64,000 nt of DNA from Promethearchaeota archaeon (GTDB taxonomy: Archaea; Asgardarchaeota; Lokiarchaeia; Sigyniarchaeales; SOKP01), in contig JAHPZA010000006.1 in NCBI GenBank assembly GCA_019058445.1, positions 1,212,220 through 1,276,219 on the forward strand, written 5' to 3'. Positions 45,521-54,323 of the stretch are shown piece after piece (positions within the stretch are counted from its first letter, which is position 1; the number at the start of each line of letters is the position of its first letter). The position numbers and the translations under genes were made by a program. The notes under the pieces were generated by a model. The model saw only the letters and a program-made list of their open reading frames with translations. It did not search any database and was not told where the DNA came from.

Positions 45521-46258
45521 TTATTCGTATAATTTCATTTTTAGTTTTTCTATAAGTTCTGCTTTAATTAGACCATTATTTCTATCATATCCTTCACAAA
45601 CGATACTTCTAACACCTATTAAATCGGGGGAAATCTGTTTCAATTTTAAGATATCATTATGCTTAATTTTCCCGGCCAAAGCCACTCTTACATTATAACT
45701 CTTTGCCTTTTCTTTAAATTTAATTAGTTGCTCTACATTTAAAAAATCAAACAATCCCCTCTCATCCTTAATATATGTATCGAGCATAGCAAAATCAGAA
45801 CCCGATTCAGCAGCGATGGTTGGAATTGCTAAAAAGTGTGGAGAACTTTTCATCCTTGATTGATCTGCATAACCAGCCGCAACAACCATAATTTTTTTAT
45901 TAAATTCTTTTACGGCCTTAACTACATTTTTCATTAATTCTATTCCTTCAAATTCGTTCTTCGGACCTTTTAATCCCACTTTAATAATATCCGCTCCTGC
46001 CACTGCAGCTCCTAAAGCCGCTAGTGAGGCACTCCCAGGCAAATATGGGAAGTCTCCAATTGTAGCACTTAAAAGTTTTGAACTATGTGTAGGAATTACT
46101 TTTTTCATTGCTTTAATCATCCAAGGAAAATTTGCTCCTAAAGAACCTTCTTTTGGATTTTTACAATCAATGTATTTTATACCCCCAGCATTTACTACGA
46201 TTTTTGCTTCTTCCACGTTTTTAGGACTAATTAGTAATTCTATTTTATTATTAGCCAT
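45521..46258 (-). CDS. mfnB: (5-Formylfuran-3-yl)methyl phosphate synthase MfnB
   Basis: A 245-aa TIM-barrel enzyme (former DUF556) that makes the furan ring of methanofuran from two glyceraldehyde-3-phosphates. Marks: LLISPKNVEEAKI, then YIDCKNPKEGSLGANFPW with the catalytic Lys, DIIKVGLKG, and VALAGKIKHNDI with the second Lys. Its presence suggests a methanofuran-type C1 carrier, as used with the tetrahydromethanopterin Wood-Ljungdahl branch in Asgard genomes. It is followed by the GNAT gene. Confidence 0.92.
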   Translation of the reverse strand: MANNKIELLISPKNVEEAKIVVNAGGIKYIDCKNPKEGSLGANFPWMIKAMKKVIPTHSSKLLSATIGDFPYLPGSASLAALGAAVAGADIIKVGLKGPKNEFEGIELMKNVVKAVKEFNKKIMVVAAGYADQSRMKSSPHFLAIPTIAAESGSDFAMLDTYIKDERGLFDFLNVEQLIKFKEKAKSYNVRVALAGKIKHNDILKLKQISPDLIGVRSIVCEGYDRNNGLIKAELIEKLKMKLYE

Positions 46259-46493
46259 AATTGATCATTTACATAGGATAAATTTAAAAAATTTTTTCCA
46301 CAATATTTTTTCATTAAGTTATTATATATATGGAATTGTTACCTTATAACCTTACAATTAAATATACTATTTCGTACTTCTCTTATAAATTTAGAGCCTT
46401 TTTTTTTGAAGTCATAATTTAGATAATTATAAAAATAACTATTTTATATTTATTTTATAATAAAATTACTACAAGTTAAAACTTGATAAAAGA

Positions 46494-47024
46494 ATGTCTC
46501 CAAAAGAAATTACAAAAATTGAGCTCACTGAAGATGTCTTTAAAGAACCTATTGATGTCATTAATAAATTGTCAAGCCATATTGATGGATTAAAATACAC
46601 AAAAGTGATTCAAACATTTGTCATGGAAAATCGAGATTTAAATTTGGTTTTATCAAAACAAGGTTCTGACTATTTTAAAGGGAAAATTGTGTGGATTGGA
46701 AATAAAAAGGATGATTCTGAGGGAACCATTTTTTGTGTAGACACTGGAAGTGAGATAAAACAAATTAGCCCAACTGCTGAAAATTCCGATAATGTGGTTT
46801 TAGATATTAAGAAAGAAACAATTAAAGTTTCTACAGTTTCTAAATCCAAGTGTGCAGTATGCGGAAAAGAAATAGAAATTTTTGATGATGTTTCGGGTTG
46901 TCCTATTTGTCAAACCAAGGCACACCGCGAACATTTAGTAGAATGGATTAAAGCAAAACATTCTTGTCCGATCTGTAAAAAATCCTTGAATGTTTCGTCC
47001 ACAGGTGTTATTATTATTGATTAA
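46494..47024 (+). CDS. RING-like zinc-finger protein
   Basis: A 176-aa protein. Residues 1-110 are a strand-rich domain (KVIQTFVMENRDLNLVLSK, KGKIVWIGNKK) that I do not recognise. The C-terminal part is a RING-like double zinc site: C120-x2-C123, C136-x2-C139, H144-x2-H147 and C158-x2-C161, with Trp151 between (HLVEWIKAKHSCPIC). Spacing is close to eukaryotic RING E3 ligases, although the ligand order is C4-H2-C2 rather than C3HC4. Asgard genomes carry ubiquitin systems, so an E3 role is possible; no ubiquitin, E1 or E2 gene is next to it. Single gene, divergent from mfnB. Confidence 0.7.
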   Translation: MSPKEITKIELTEDVFKEPIDVINKLSSHIDGLKYTKVIQTFVMENRDLNLVLSKQGSDYFKGKIVWIGNKKDDSEGTIFCVDTGSEIKQISPTAENSDNVVLDIKKETIKVSTVSKSKCAVCGKEIEIFDDVSGCPICQTKAHREHLVEWIKAKHSCPICKKSLNVSSTGVIIID

Positions 47025-47034
47025 AAGTCAATTT

Positions 47035-47772
47035 TTATTTAAAACGTTTTAATTTTTCTATATTTAATGATCCGTCATATAACGCTGTAGCGATTAAGAC
47101 TCCTGAAAATTCATTATTATACATCATCTCTAAATCTTCATATTCTTTCACCCCCCCACCAATTAATATATTCCCTTGAAATTGATATCGGAACTTCATA
47201 AATAGAGGGGGTACACCACCTATTTTCTGACCTACCCTAAATAAATCTAAAAGAATTATTTCTTTTACCCCCAATTTATTTAAACGATTAACCAATTTTA
47301 GGGGATTTTGGTTTTTTAAATATTTTAAATTCGAAATGATTTTCCCTTGATACATATCAATACTAATACTGAATCGATCGCCCCCCATTATTTCTATTCC
47401 TTGTTTTATGACTTCAAAATTATTGATAGTTTCTAAACCCAAAATTAATTTACCTAAGTTGTATTTCGAATAAATAAGGAGATCTGTTTTATCGGTAATT
47501 CCCGGGTCGAGCATGATCTTTAGATCATGAAGTTTTAAAATTTCTAATAGCAATCCCTGATTTGGTTGTTTATTGATGATGGCATCTAAATCAGCAATAT
47601 AAATCTCTTCAAAATGAAATTTATGTTTAAGAATTTTAGCAATTTCTAATGGCTTTGACGTGTTTAGTATTTTGGATTTAAGGGGTTTATATTTATCTCT
47701 TTCACCTTTAACAGCATGAACTGCCATTGAATTAAATATATCTAATACCGGTATAATTCGAAACTTTGACAT
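47035..47772 (-). CDS. HisA/HisF-related TIM-barrel protein
   Basis: A 245-aa beta/alpha-barrel protein of the archaeal HisA/HisF-like family. It begins RIIPVLDIFNSMAVHAVKGER (HisA: iPaiDl..G..V.l..G), has EEIYIADLDAI, a phosphate loop ILIGGGVKEYEDL and GVLIATALYDG at the end. The usual second acid of HisA/HisF lies in EIILLDLFRVG. True histidine genes are absent nearby, and this subfamily is often found with C1-cofactor genes, so a role beside mfnB is conceivable. Convergent with the RING-like gene. Confidence 0.8.
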   Translation of the reverse strand: MSKFRIIPVLDIFNSMAVHAVKGERDKYKPLKSKILNTSKPLEIAKILKHKFHFEEIYIADLDAIINKQPNQGLLLEILKLHDLKIMLDPGITDKTDLLIYSKYNLGKLILGLETINNFEVIKQGIEIMGGDRFSISIDMYQGKIISNLKYLKNQNPLKLVNRLNKLGVKEIILLDLFRVGQKIGGVPPLFMKFRYQFQGNILIGGGVKEYEDLEMMYNNEFSGVLIATALYDGSLNIEKLKRFK

Positions 47773-48115
47773 TTTCTTGCAAATAATTTGATTGTTAATA
47801 TGGAGAACTTAAATGATATCTTTTTTCAAATATTAAAATCTTAATCATGAATCTATTTTATTTTGTAAATTTAATATTTTTCTAAAAAAATCAAAAAATT
47901 CGATGATTCCCAAGCAATCAAATATTATTTATTTAATTTGGTATCCTTCTAAACTTTTAGAAATGTAAAAAATTGCGCCTTTTAAAAATCAAATAAATTA
48001 AAAAACTTGAGAAGTCTTTTTAATTAATAACTCTTGAATAATGTAATTTTTAAATGATAGTTTCTAAATCATTCTAAAATATAGACACTAAATGGTTAAT
48101 TTTAATGTGTTTTTT
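47773..48115. other. Divergent intergenic region before RPA
   Basis: About 320-340 bases between the HisA-like gene (minus) and the RPA gene (plus). Only AT-rich sequence with several TATA-like stretches; I see no ORF, repeat or structured RNA. Confidence 0.4.
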
Positions 48116-49831
48116 ATGAAGACGGAAGCATATATTAATAAAATCGTTGAGGATACTGGTCTTACCAGAAATGAGATTAAAGTAAGGGTTGAAGAGAAAA
48201 AAAATGAATTAAAGGGATTAATTTCTGAAGAAGGGGCCTTATTTATTATTGCTAAAGAATTAGGCGTGGATGTAAAAGATGAAAACAAAGATTTATTAAA
48301 AGAAATTGACATAAACATAGCAGATATAACTACTAATATGAAAAATATCACAATAATTGGTAGAGTTAAACAAATAAATAAGATTTTTAATTTTAATAAA
48401 AAAGATGGTGGTACTGGGAAAGGCGGATCATTTATATTGCACGATATTACAGGTGACATTAAAATTGTAGTGTGGGATGATCATACAAAAGTTTTAGAAC
48501 AACCTGAATTTGAAAGAAATGAACTGGTTAAGATTTTAAATGGATACGCAAGAAAAGGAAAATATGAGGGAATCGAAGTTCATATTGGAAGATTAAGCAA
48601 GATTATTATCTCGCCTGAAGATGTAGATTATAAAAAATATCCAAAAATAAAAGAAGTATTTACTTCTATTAATGACATAAACTTATCTTTAAGTTCTGTT
48701 TCAATTGAGGGAAAAATAATGCAAATTTTCCCAGTTAAAGAATTTACCAGGAAAAATGGGGAAGATGGGAAAGTTTGTTCTTTAACAGTCATAGATTCTA
48801 CAGGAACAACAAAGGTTACTTTTTGGAATGAAGACACCGAAAGAATTGATGATTTAAAGGGAGGGGATATTGTTTCAATTACTAACTTAATTCCTCGGTT
48901 AAGTACTTTAGACTCAAAATCTATTGATCTCTTTGGTACTAGGTATACTAATATAACTAAAAAAGATAAAGAAATCAAAATTGAAGGAGACTTTATCGAA
49001 AAGATTAAAGACCTTCAGGAAAAACAAGGGATCGTTTCATTTCAAGGGATAATTTCTTCAGTTGATAATCTAAAAAAAGTTACTATGAAATCGGGTGAGG
49101 AAGTATTTTTATTAGGATTCATAATCAGCGATAAATCTGACGGGATAAGAGTGACTATTTGGCGTGAACAAGCAGAACAATATTCAGAAAAATTATCCAT
49201 TGGTAAAGGAATCTTAGCTAAAAATGTCTTAGTAAAATATAGCAACTTTTCGAATAGAAATGAAATTTCTTTAATAAAGGATTCAAGTTTGCAATTTATT
49301 GATTTAGAGATAAAAAATTTAAAAAATATTGAAACTCCAAGAAGAGATCTCAGTTCTAACTTCACTGGAAATTATACAAAAATTAATACGATTAACAATT
49401 CTGGTACTATGGAAATTAAGGGGTTTGTTGCAAAGGAGCTAAATAACATTACCATTTATGAAGCATGTCCTAATTGTTTTAAAAAAATCGAGAATTGTTC
49501 TTGTGAAGATAGACAAAAAACAGAACATAGAATGATTTTTAATCTTATAATAGATGATGGGAGTGGCACGATAAGAACAACATTTATTGGAGATACCGCA
49601 GAAAAATTTATGGGAGAAGAAACTGAAAAATTATTACAAATAAAAGAAACGCCTGACTTTGAAAAATTTTTAAACAAAAAATCATCTGAAATTCTTGGAA
49701 AGGATATTATTGTTAAGGGAAAAGCCAAATATAGCGAATATTCAAATTCATTTGAAATCGTTGCTTATGATTTTAAAGAGATCAGTATAAGCGATGAGTT
49801 AGAAAAAGTTATGAAAGAAATAGAAACCTAA
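48116..49831 (+). CDS. Replication protein A, multi-OB-fold ssDNA-binding protein
   Basis: A 571-aa single-stranded-DNA-binding protein. The N-terminus KTEAYINKIVEDTGLTRNEIKVRV is typical of archaeal RPA, followed by at least three OB folds: NITIIGRVKQINKIF...GDIKIVVWDDH, SVSIEGKIMQIFPV...GTTKVTFWNED, and VSFQGIISSVD...GIRVTIWREQ. A zinc finger CPNCFKKIENCSC then interrupts a fourth OB fold, as in RPA70. I start at ATG 48116; ATG 48092 would add eight residues. Monocistronic. Confidence 0.92.
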   Translation: MKTEAYINKIVEDTGLTRNEIKVRVEEKKNELKGLISEEGALFIIAKELGVDVKDENKDLLKEIDINIADITTNMKNITIIGRVKQINKIFNFNKKDGGTGKGGSFILHDITGDIKIVVWDDHTKVLEQPEFERNELVKILNGYARKGKYEGIEVHIGRLSKIIISPEDVDYKKYPKIKEVFTSINDINLSLSSVSIEGKIMQIFPVKEFTRKNGEDGKVCSLTVIDSTGTTKVTFWNEDTERIDDLKGGDIVSITNLIPRLSTLDSKSIDLFGTRYTNITKKDKEIKIEGDFIEKIKDLQEKQGIVSFQGIISSVDNLKKVTMKSGEEVFLLGFIISDKSDGIRVTIWREQAEQYSEKLSIGKGILAKNVLVKYSNFSNRNEISLIKDSSLQFIDLEIKNLKNIETPRRDLSSNFTGNYTKINTINNSGTMEIKGFVAKELNNITIYEACPNCFKKIENCSCEDRQKTEHRMIFNLIIDDGSGTIRTTFIGDTAEKFMGEETEKLLQIKETPDFEKFLNKKSSEILGKDIIVKGKAKYSEYSNSFEIVAYDFKEISISDELEKVMKEIET

Positions 49832-49952
49832 TTTTCAATAAATTACTAACTTTTTTTAATAATTTAAATCTAATTAATAATAAGATTTAGATTTGTTCTA
49901 ATTAGGTTTTTGATAATTCAGACTAATTTAATTCATTTCGTGTGTTCTCAAT

Positions 49953-50888
49953 ATGAAGAAGGTTGATATAATTGGTTTAGGGGAGGTTGTGGTAGATTGG
50001 GTAACTGAGGTCCCACATTTTCCAAAACCTGATGAGAAAATAGATGCTATTAGTGAGAATTATTTTTCCGGTGGTGTAACTGCGAATTATTTAGTTTCTA
50101 TAGCACGACTTGGAGTATCTTGTGGATTCATTGGTGCTGTCGGAGATGATTCTTATGGAGATTTTTTAATTGAAGATTTTGTTAATGAAAAAGTGGATAC
50201 TTCATTAACATTAAAAAAAACCGGGAAGAAAACACCAGTCAATTTTATTTTTGTAACTAAAGGAGAAAAAACAATAATTCAATCACCCCATATGCAAACT
50301 ACAAAAATTGAGATATCCGATTTGGATAAAAACTATATTTTAAGCTCCAAACATTTGCATACTACTATGATTCATCCTATTATTACTAAAAAGGCAATTG
50401 AAATAGCGAAAGCAAATGATTTAACATTAAGTATAGATTTAGAATCTCAAATTGCTCAAAGAGGTTGGAATCGCCTGAAAGATGATTTACTTAAGAGCGA
50501 TATTTTAATCCCAAATAAAGAGGGTGCGAAATCTATTACAAAGAGTAATACACCGGAAGAAGCAGCTAACATATTAATTAAGAAAGGAATTCCAATTGTT
50601 ATTATAACTCTTGGAAATAAAGGTGCTTTAATTACTACAAAAGAATATCAAAAAATTATACCAACTTATAATATTGAAAAAATTATAGACACAACAGGAG
50701 CGGGTGATGCATTTAATGGAGCTTTTTCAGTGGGTTATTGGATTAAGGAATGGGACCTAGAAAAATCCTGTAGATTCGGTAATGCCGCCGCATCTTTAAA
50801 AATTCAAAAGTTAGGTGCGAGAACAGGAATGCCAAATGAGAAAGAATTAATCCAATTTCTAAAGAAGAATGATGATCCTTTTTTCTAA
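49953..50888 (+). CDS. PfkB-family carbohydrate kinase
   Basis: A 311-aa ribokinase-like kinase. The N-terminal GLGEVVVDWVTEVPHFPKPDEKI, the SGGVTANYLVSIARLG glycine segment and the C-terminal catalytic motif DTTGAGDAFNGAF (Asp base in GAGD) are intact. The substrate could be a sugar or a nucleoside; the lid region gives no clear answer. No neighbours suggest a pathway. It ends 218 bp before tfb on the same strand. Confidence 0.9.
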   Translation: MKKVDIIGLGEVVVDWVTEVPHFPKPDEKIDAISENYFSGGVTANYLVSIARLGVSCGFIGAVGDDSYGDFLIEDFVNEKVDTSLTLKKTGKKTPVNFIFVTKGEKTIIQSPHMQTTKIEISDLDKNYILSSKHLHTTMIHPIITKKAIEIAKANDLTLSIDLESQIAQRGWNRLKDDLLKSDILIPNKEGAKSITKSNTPEEAANILIKKGIPIVIITLGNKGALITTKEYQKIIPTYNIEKIIDTTGAGDAFNGAFSVGYWIKEWDLEKSCRFGNAAASLKIQKLGARTGMPNEKELIQFLKKNDDPFF

Positions 50889-51105
50889 TTTTCAATTTTT
50901 TTTAATTTCCCATCATATTCCCTCAGAGAATCGAAAGATTTAAATATTTAAATTATATATTATACTTTGTTACACGGGTTGCGTAGGAGTTTCAGTCACA
51001 TTAATTAATATTTATCAACTTACTTGGATTTTTATTCACGATTAATAACGAGAGCTTGGTATTTAAATAATTTAATTTAAAATTTTATAAAGAGGTATAA
51101 AAATT

Positions 51106-51999
51106 ATGGAAATAAAATCAGAATTTAGTAATTTAGCAAATTTATGCCCTGAATGTGGGGGTAAGATAATTTCACTTCAAGAAAAGGGGGAGATTGTATG
51201 TGGTCAGTGTGGTTTAGTATTAGGTGAAAGAATTTTAGATATTTATCATAGTGGCAAACGTGCCTTTACGAAACAAGAGAAGGAAAAAAGAGAGAGGACA
51301 GGATCTCCCATTTCAATTTTATTGCCTGACATGGGATTGAGTACAGTTATAGATAAAAACAGTATTAAAAATCCTGACTTAAAAAGAGCTGCCAAATGGA
51401 ATTCTCGAATGACCTGGGATAAAAGAAATATGTTAATTGCGACTACTGAATTGAAAAGAATTGGCAGTAACTTAAATTTACCAGATCATATCAAAAAAGA
51501 GGCAATTCGGCTTTATAAAGAAGCATTTAAAAGAAAATTACTCAGAGGGCGATCTATTAATGGGATGGTCGCTGCATGTTTATATTTTGCATGTAGGGAA
51601 AAAAAAATTCCTAGAACTCTTCAAGAAATTTTAGATGAAACCTCTGAAAGTGCTAAGAATGTGAGAAGATGTTATAGGACCTTAATAAGAGAATTAAATT
51701 TGAAAGTCCCATCTACAGATCCAATTTCACTCATTCCACGGTTTATTGCTGAATTAGGATTAGATACTAATGTAGAAAAAGCAACAATAAAAATCTTACA
51801 AACTTTTATAGGGAACTACTCGACAAGTGGTAAAGATCCAAAAGGATTATGTGCTGGAGCTTTATATTTAGTATGTAAAATGCACAATAAAAAAATATCA
51901 CAAAAGGAAATTGCTAATCTTGTTGGAGTGACCGAGGTCACCCTCAGGTCTCGATATAAAGAGTTAACCAAGAAACTGAATATTCAAATTGAACTATAA
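51106..51999 (+). CDS. tfb: Transcription initiation factor TFB
   Basis: A 297-aa TFIIB homologue that joins TBP-DNA and RNA polymerase. N-terminal zinc ribbon with Cys14, 17, 32 and 35 (CPECGGK, CGQCGLV), B-finger/linker with SPISILLPDMGLSTVID, then two cyclin repeats: RIGSNLNLPDHIKKEA with RSINGMVAACLYFACRE, and RFIAELGLDTN with GLCAGALYLVCK; the helix-turn-helix VTEVTLRSRYKEL would contact BRE. Upstream AT-rich sequence with TTTAAAATTTTATAAAG before an AGAGGT Shine-Dalgarno suggests a short leader. Confidence 0.97.
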   Translation: MEIKSEFSNLANLCPECGGKIISLQEKGEIVCGQCGLVLGERILDIYHSGKRAFTKQEKEKRERTGSPISILLPDMGLSTVIDKNSIKNPDLKRAAKWNSRMTWDKRNMLIATTELKRIGSNLNLPDHIKKEAIRLYKEAFKRKLLRGRSINGMVAACLYFACREKKIPRTLQEILDETSESAKNVRRCYRTLIRELNLKVPSTDPISLIPRFIAELGLDTNVEKATIKILQTFIGNYSTSGKDPKGLCAGALYLVCKMHNKKISQKEIANLVGVTEVTLRSRYKELTKKLNIQIEL

Positions 52000-52011
52000 T
52001 TAACCCTTTTT

Positions 52012-52593
52012 CTAAATTTCTTTTTTTAACAATAATTTTATAAAATCTGGAAGAGTCAATAAATAACCTTGAGCATTAGGTAGTAAATTATTTATTTTAA
52101 TAAACAATTGAGTATAATGATGCGCTCTTTCTTTTTGCTCTAAAACGTCATTACGAGTTTGTTGTCTAATCATTTCAACGGGATTTCCTTTCATTACTGC
52201 CCGCGCAGGTATAACTAAGCCTGGGGGCACTTGACTTTTATTTAATATTACGGCCCCTTCTCCGATTGATGATTCTTCAAAAATTAAACTTCCCTCCATT
52301 ATTTGAACGTAGTCCTCCAAAAAACCGCCTAATAGTGAAACTCCCGTTTCTAATATACAATATCTACCAATATGTATCGGACTTTTTTGTGAACGAGTCA
52401 ATAAGATAACTCCATCGAAAATTGTTGAATATTCACCGATGTTGATTTGAGAATTTTCACCCCGAATAATTGAACCCGGCCATACAACTGCATTATCATT
52501 AATTACTACGTCTCCTATAAGTGTGCTCATTGCGGAGACGTACGCTTTCTCACTAATTTGGGGTTTTTTTCCATTATATTCGATTATTGTCAT
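52012..52593 (-). CDS. Gamma-carbonic-anhydrase-like hexapeptide protein without zinc ligands
   Basis: A 193-aa left-handed beta-helix protein of the gamma-CA/PaaY group (ISEKAYVSAMSTLIGDV, NDNAVVWPGSIIRGE, INIGEYSTIFDGVIL). The three His that bind zinc in active members are missing: the place of QDN.vvH reads FDGVILLTRS and that of IGHGa.LHGC reads LETGVSLLGG. It is therefore unlikely to hydrate CO2, and may bind an acyl or nucleotide ligand or act as a structural trimer. A helical C-terminal tail (~35 residues) follows the helix. Convergent with tfb. Confidence 0.8.
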   Translation of the reverse strand: MTIIEYNGKKPQISEKAYVSAMSTLIGDVVINDNAVVWPGSIIRGENSQINIGEYSTIFDGVILLTRSQKSPIHIGRYCILETGVSLLGGFLEDYVQIMEGSLIFEESSIGEGAVILNKSQVPPGLVIPARAVMKGNPVEMIRQQTRNDVLEQKERAHHYTQLFIKINNLLPNAQGYLLTLPDFIKLLLKKEI

Positions 52594-52829
52594 GATTTTA
52601 ACATCTTTTTTTATATATTGAGAATTTAAATTTAATAATTAGGTATTATTAAACTCATTTAAACTTAAGTATGTTTAATTTATCTTAGATTTTTTTTCTT
52701 TTTAGTAAGATAAAAACTTCAAAAAGAAATATTTTTTTATAAAAAAAATATAAATATTTAAGCATTAAATAGCTTGATTAATGCAAGTTAAATTTACCAT
52801 TAACGAATAAAATACATCAGGTCTTTCTT

Positions 52830-53834
52830 ATGAGTGTTCGAGAATCCCTTATAAAGCATTTAACATCTATCTTACGGGCTTCTTCAAGCACGATTTTAGT
52901 CCTTCTTTGTGATCAGAATGGTTTATCAATAGCAAAAATCGGAAGGAAAAGCGACATCGATATAGATCCAAATCAAATTACCAGTCTTGCTTCTGCTGCC
53001 TTTTCTGCGAGCGCGGAAAACTGGGATGATCTGCATATCGCTGATCAAGTCATTTCTTTTTCTTATTTTGATAAAGTATGTTTAATAACAATTAGAATTA
53101 ATGAGACGCTTTTAACAATAGTTCATGATTATCATAAAGAATGGCCATTAGATGCGGATAATTTAGCCAGCTCCATGTATTATCTTAAATCAAAACTTAG
53201 TGAATTTTTCGGAAAATCTGATACAAATACAAAAGAAACAGAATTTGAGGAATTTTCAAATAGAGTGCGGAGTGCTATTTATCTATTTGGGATGGGAACT
53301 GAAGTTCCATTTGTATCTTATACACCAGAAGATGTTGACAAATCAAATTCTCTTCCGTTTATTAGTACTGTTTTAGATTCTGTTCAAAATCCAATTTTCA
53401 TTAGATATAGCTTAGTAGTGCCCTCTGGTTTAACGTTAGATGCTCGAGAAATTAGTGGTCAAAATTTACCGTTATCCGTTGAAGCCTTTTCTGCCAATGC
53501 TAATGTTGCTTTTCAAAAGATGAAAGAAGAATCGAAAGGGAGCTCAATAGGAGAACTTTTATGTTATATAGCAATTTCTGGTCAGAATCCTGAGAGATTT
53601 TATGGACTTATCACATGCCCCTCTGGTAAATTAAATTTCTCAGAAACTGAGGGTACTTCAAATATTGAAGATGTATCCTTTATAGGATTATTCACCTTGG
53701 AGTATGGAGGTATTCCAGTATTGGGAGAATCTAGAAATATTATATATTCAATTTTAGAAATTTTAGGCCAAGAAGTAATAACGGAAAATTTTATTAATGC
53801 AGTAAATGTTTTAACAAGTTCTAAATATGATTGA
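52830..53834 (+). CDS. Tandem Roadblock-like protein
   Basis: A 334-aa protein with a first Roadblock/LC7 domain (residues 5-125: TILVLLCDQNGLSIAKIGR, ITSLASAAFSASAENWDD, VCLITIRINETLLTIVHD) and a second, more divergent one (about 190-330: FIRYSLVVPSGLTLDARE, LSVEAFSANANVAFQKM, RFYGLITCPSGKLNF, SFIGLFTLEYGGIPVLGE). Two domains in one chain would mimic the dimer formed by single-domain members, the usual platform for Rag-like and other small GTPases. It overlaps the tsr3 start by eight bases, so the two are coupled, an unexpected pairing. Confidence 0.75.
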   Translation: MSVRESLIKHLTSILRASSSTILVLLCDQNGLSIAKIGRKSDIDIDPNQITSLASAAFSASAENWDDLHIADQVISFSYFDKVCLITIRINETLLTIVHDYHKEWPLDADNLASSMYYLKSKLSEFFGKSDTNTKETEFEEFSNRVRSAIYLFGMGTEVPFVSYTPEDVDKSNSLPFISTVLDSVQNPIFIRYSLVVPSGLTLDAREISGQNLPLSVEAFSANANVAFQKMKEESKGSSIGELLCYIAISGQNPERFYGLITCPSGKLNFSETEGTSNIEDVSFIGLFTLEYGGIPVLGESRNIIYSILEILGQEVITENFINAVNVLTSSKYD

Positions 53835-54300
53835 GATGAATAATAAAAAATCATATAATCCCCTTCCAAATCTTTATTGTTTGCATTATAACGAATGTGA
53901 TCCAAAAAAATGTTCGGCCTTAAAGCTCAAAAAATTCAATCTTTTAAAAATAATATCTTCACTTAGAACATCTTTAAAGAATGCTATCGTATTAAATCCG
54001 CTTTCTCAGAATGAATTAACTGCCGATGATAGAGATCTAATCTTAAAATATGGTCTTATTGTACTTGATTGCTCATGGAAAAATTTACTTAAATTGAGAG
54101 ATTTTAAAGGGACAAATGGGCGTAGATTACCACCGCTTATTGCAGCAAACCCAGTAAATTATGGTAAATGGGAAAAATTGAGCTCTGCTGAGGCCATCGC
54201 TGCTGCGTTATTTATAACAAAATTTGAAGACGCTGCGAATTTGGTACTCTCAAAATTCTCTTGGGGAGTAGAATTTATAAAAATAAATAATTTAAAATAA
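53827..54300 (+). CDS. tsr3: 18S/16S rRNA aminocarboxypropyltransferase Tsr3
   Basis: A 157-aa archaeal Tsr3, which transfers the acp group from SAM to a conserved hypermodified uridine in small-subunit rRNA helix 31. Motifs: LHYNECDPKKCSALKLKK near the start, LIVLDCSW, RRLPPLIAANPVNYG and LSSAEAIAAALFITKF, then FSWGVEFIKIN. Length is normal for the archaeal form. It starts within the end of the tandem Roadblock gene. Confidence 0.93.
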   Translation: MIEMNNKKSYNPLPNLYCLHYNECDPKKCSALKLKKFNLLKIISSLRTSLKNAIVLNPLSQNELTADDRDLILKYGLIVLDCSWKNLLKLRDFKGTNGRRLPPLIAANPVNYGKWEKLSSAEAIAAALFITKFEDAANLVLSKFSWGVEFIKINNLK

Positions 54301-54323
54301 AGAGAAAAAAAACTAAAAGATAT

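Noticed and set aside
48088..48459. Minus-strand ORFs opposite RPA (also 48628-48978, 49042-49365, 49456-49728)
   Set aside because: Serine/isoleucine-rich shadow frames of the RPA gene, no start signals.
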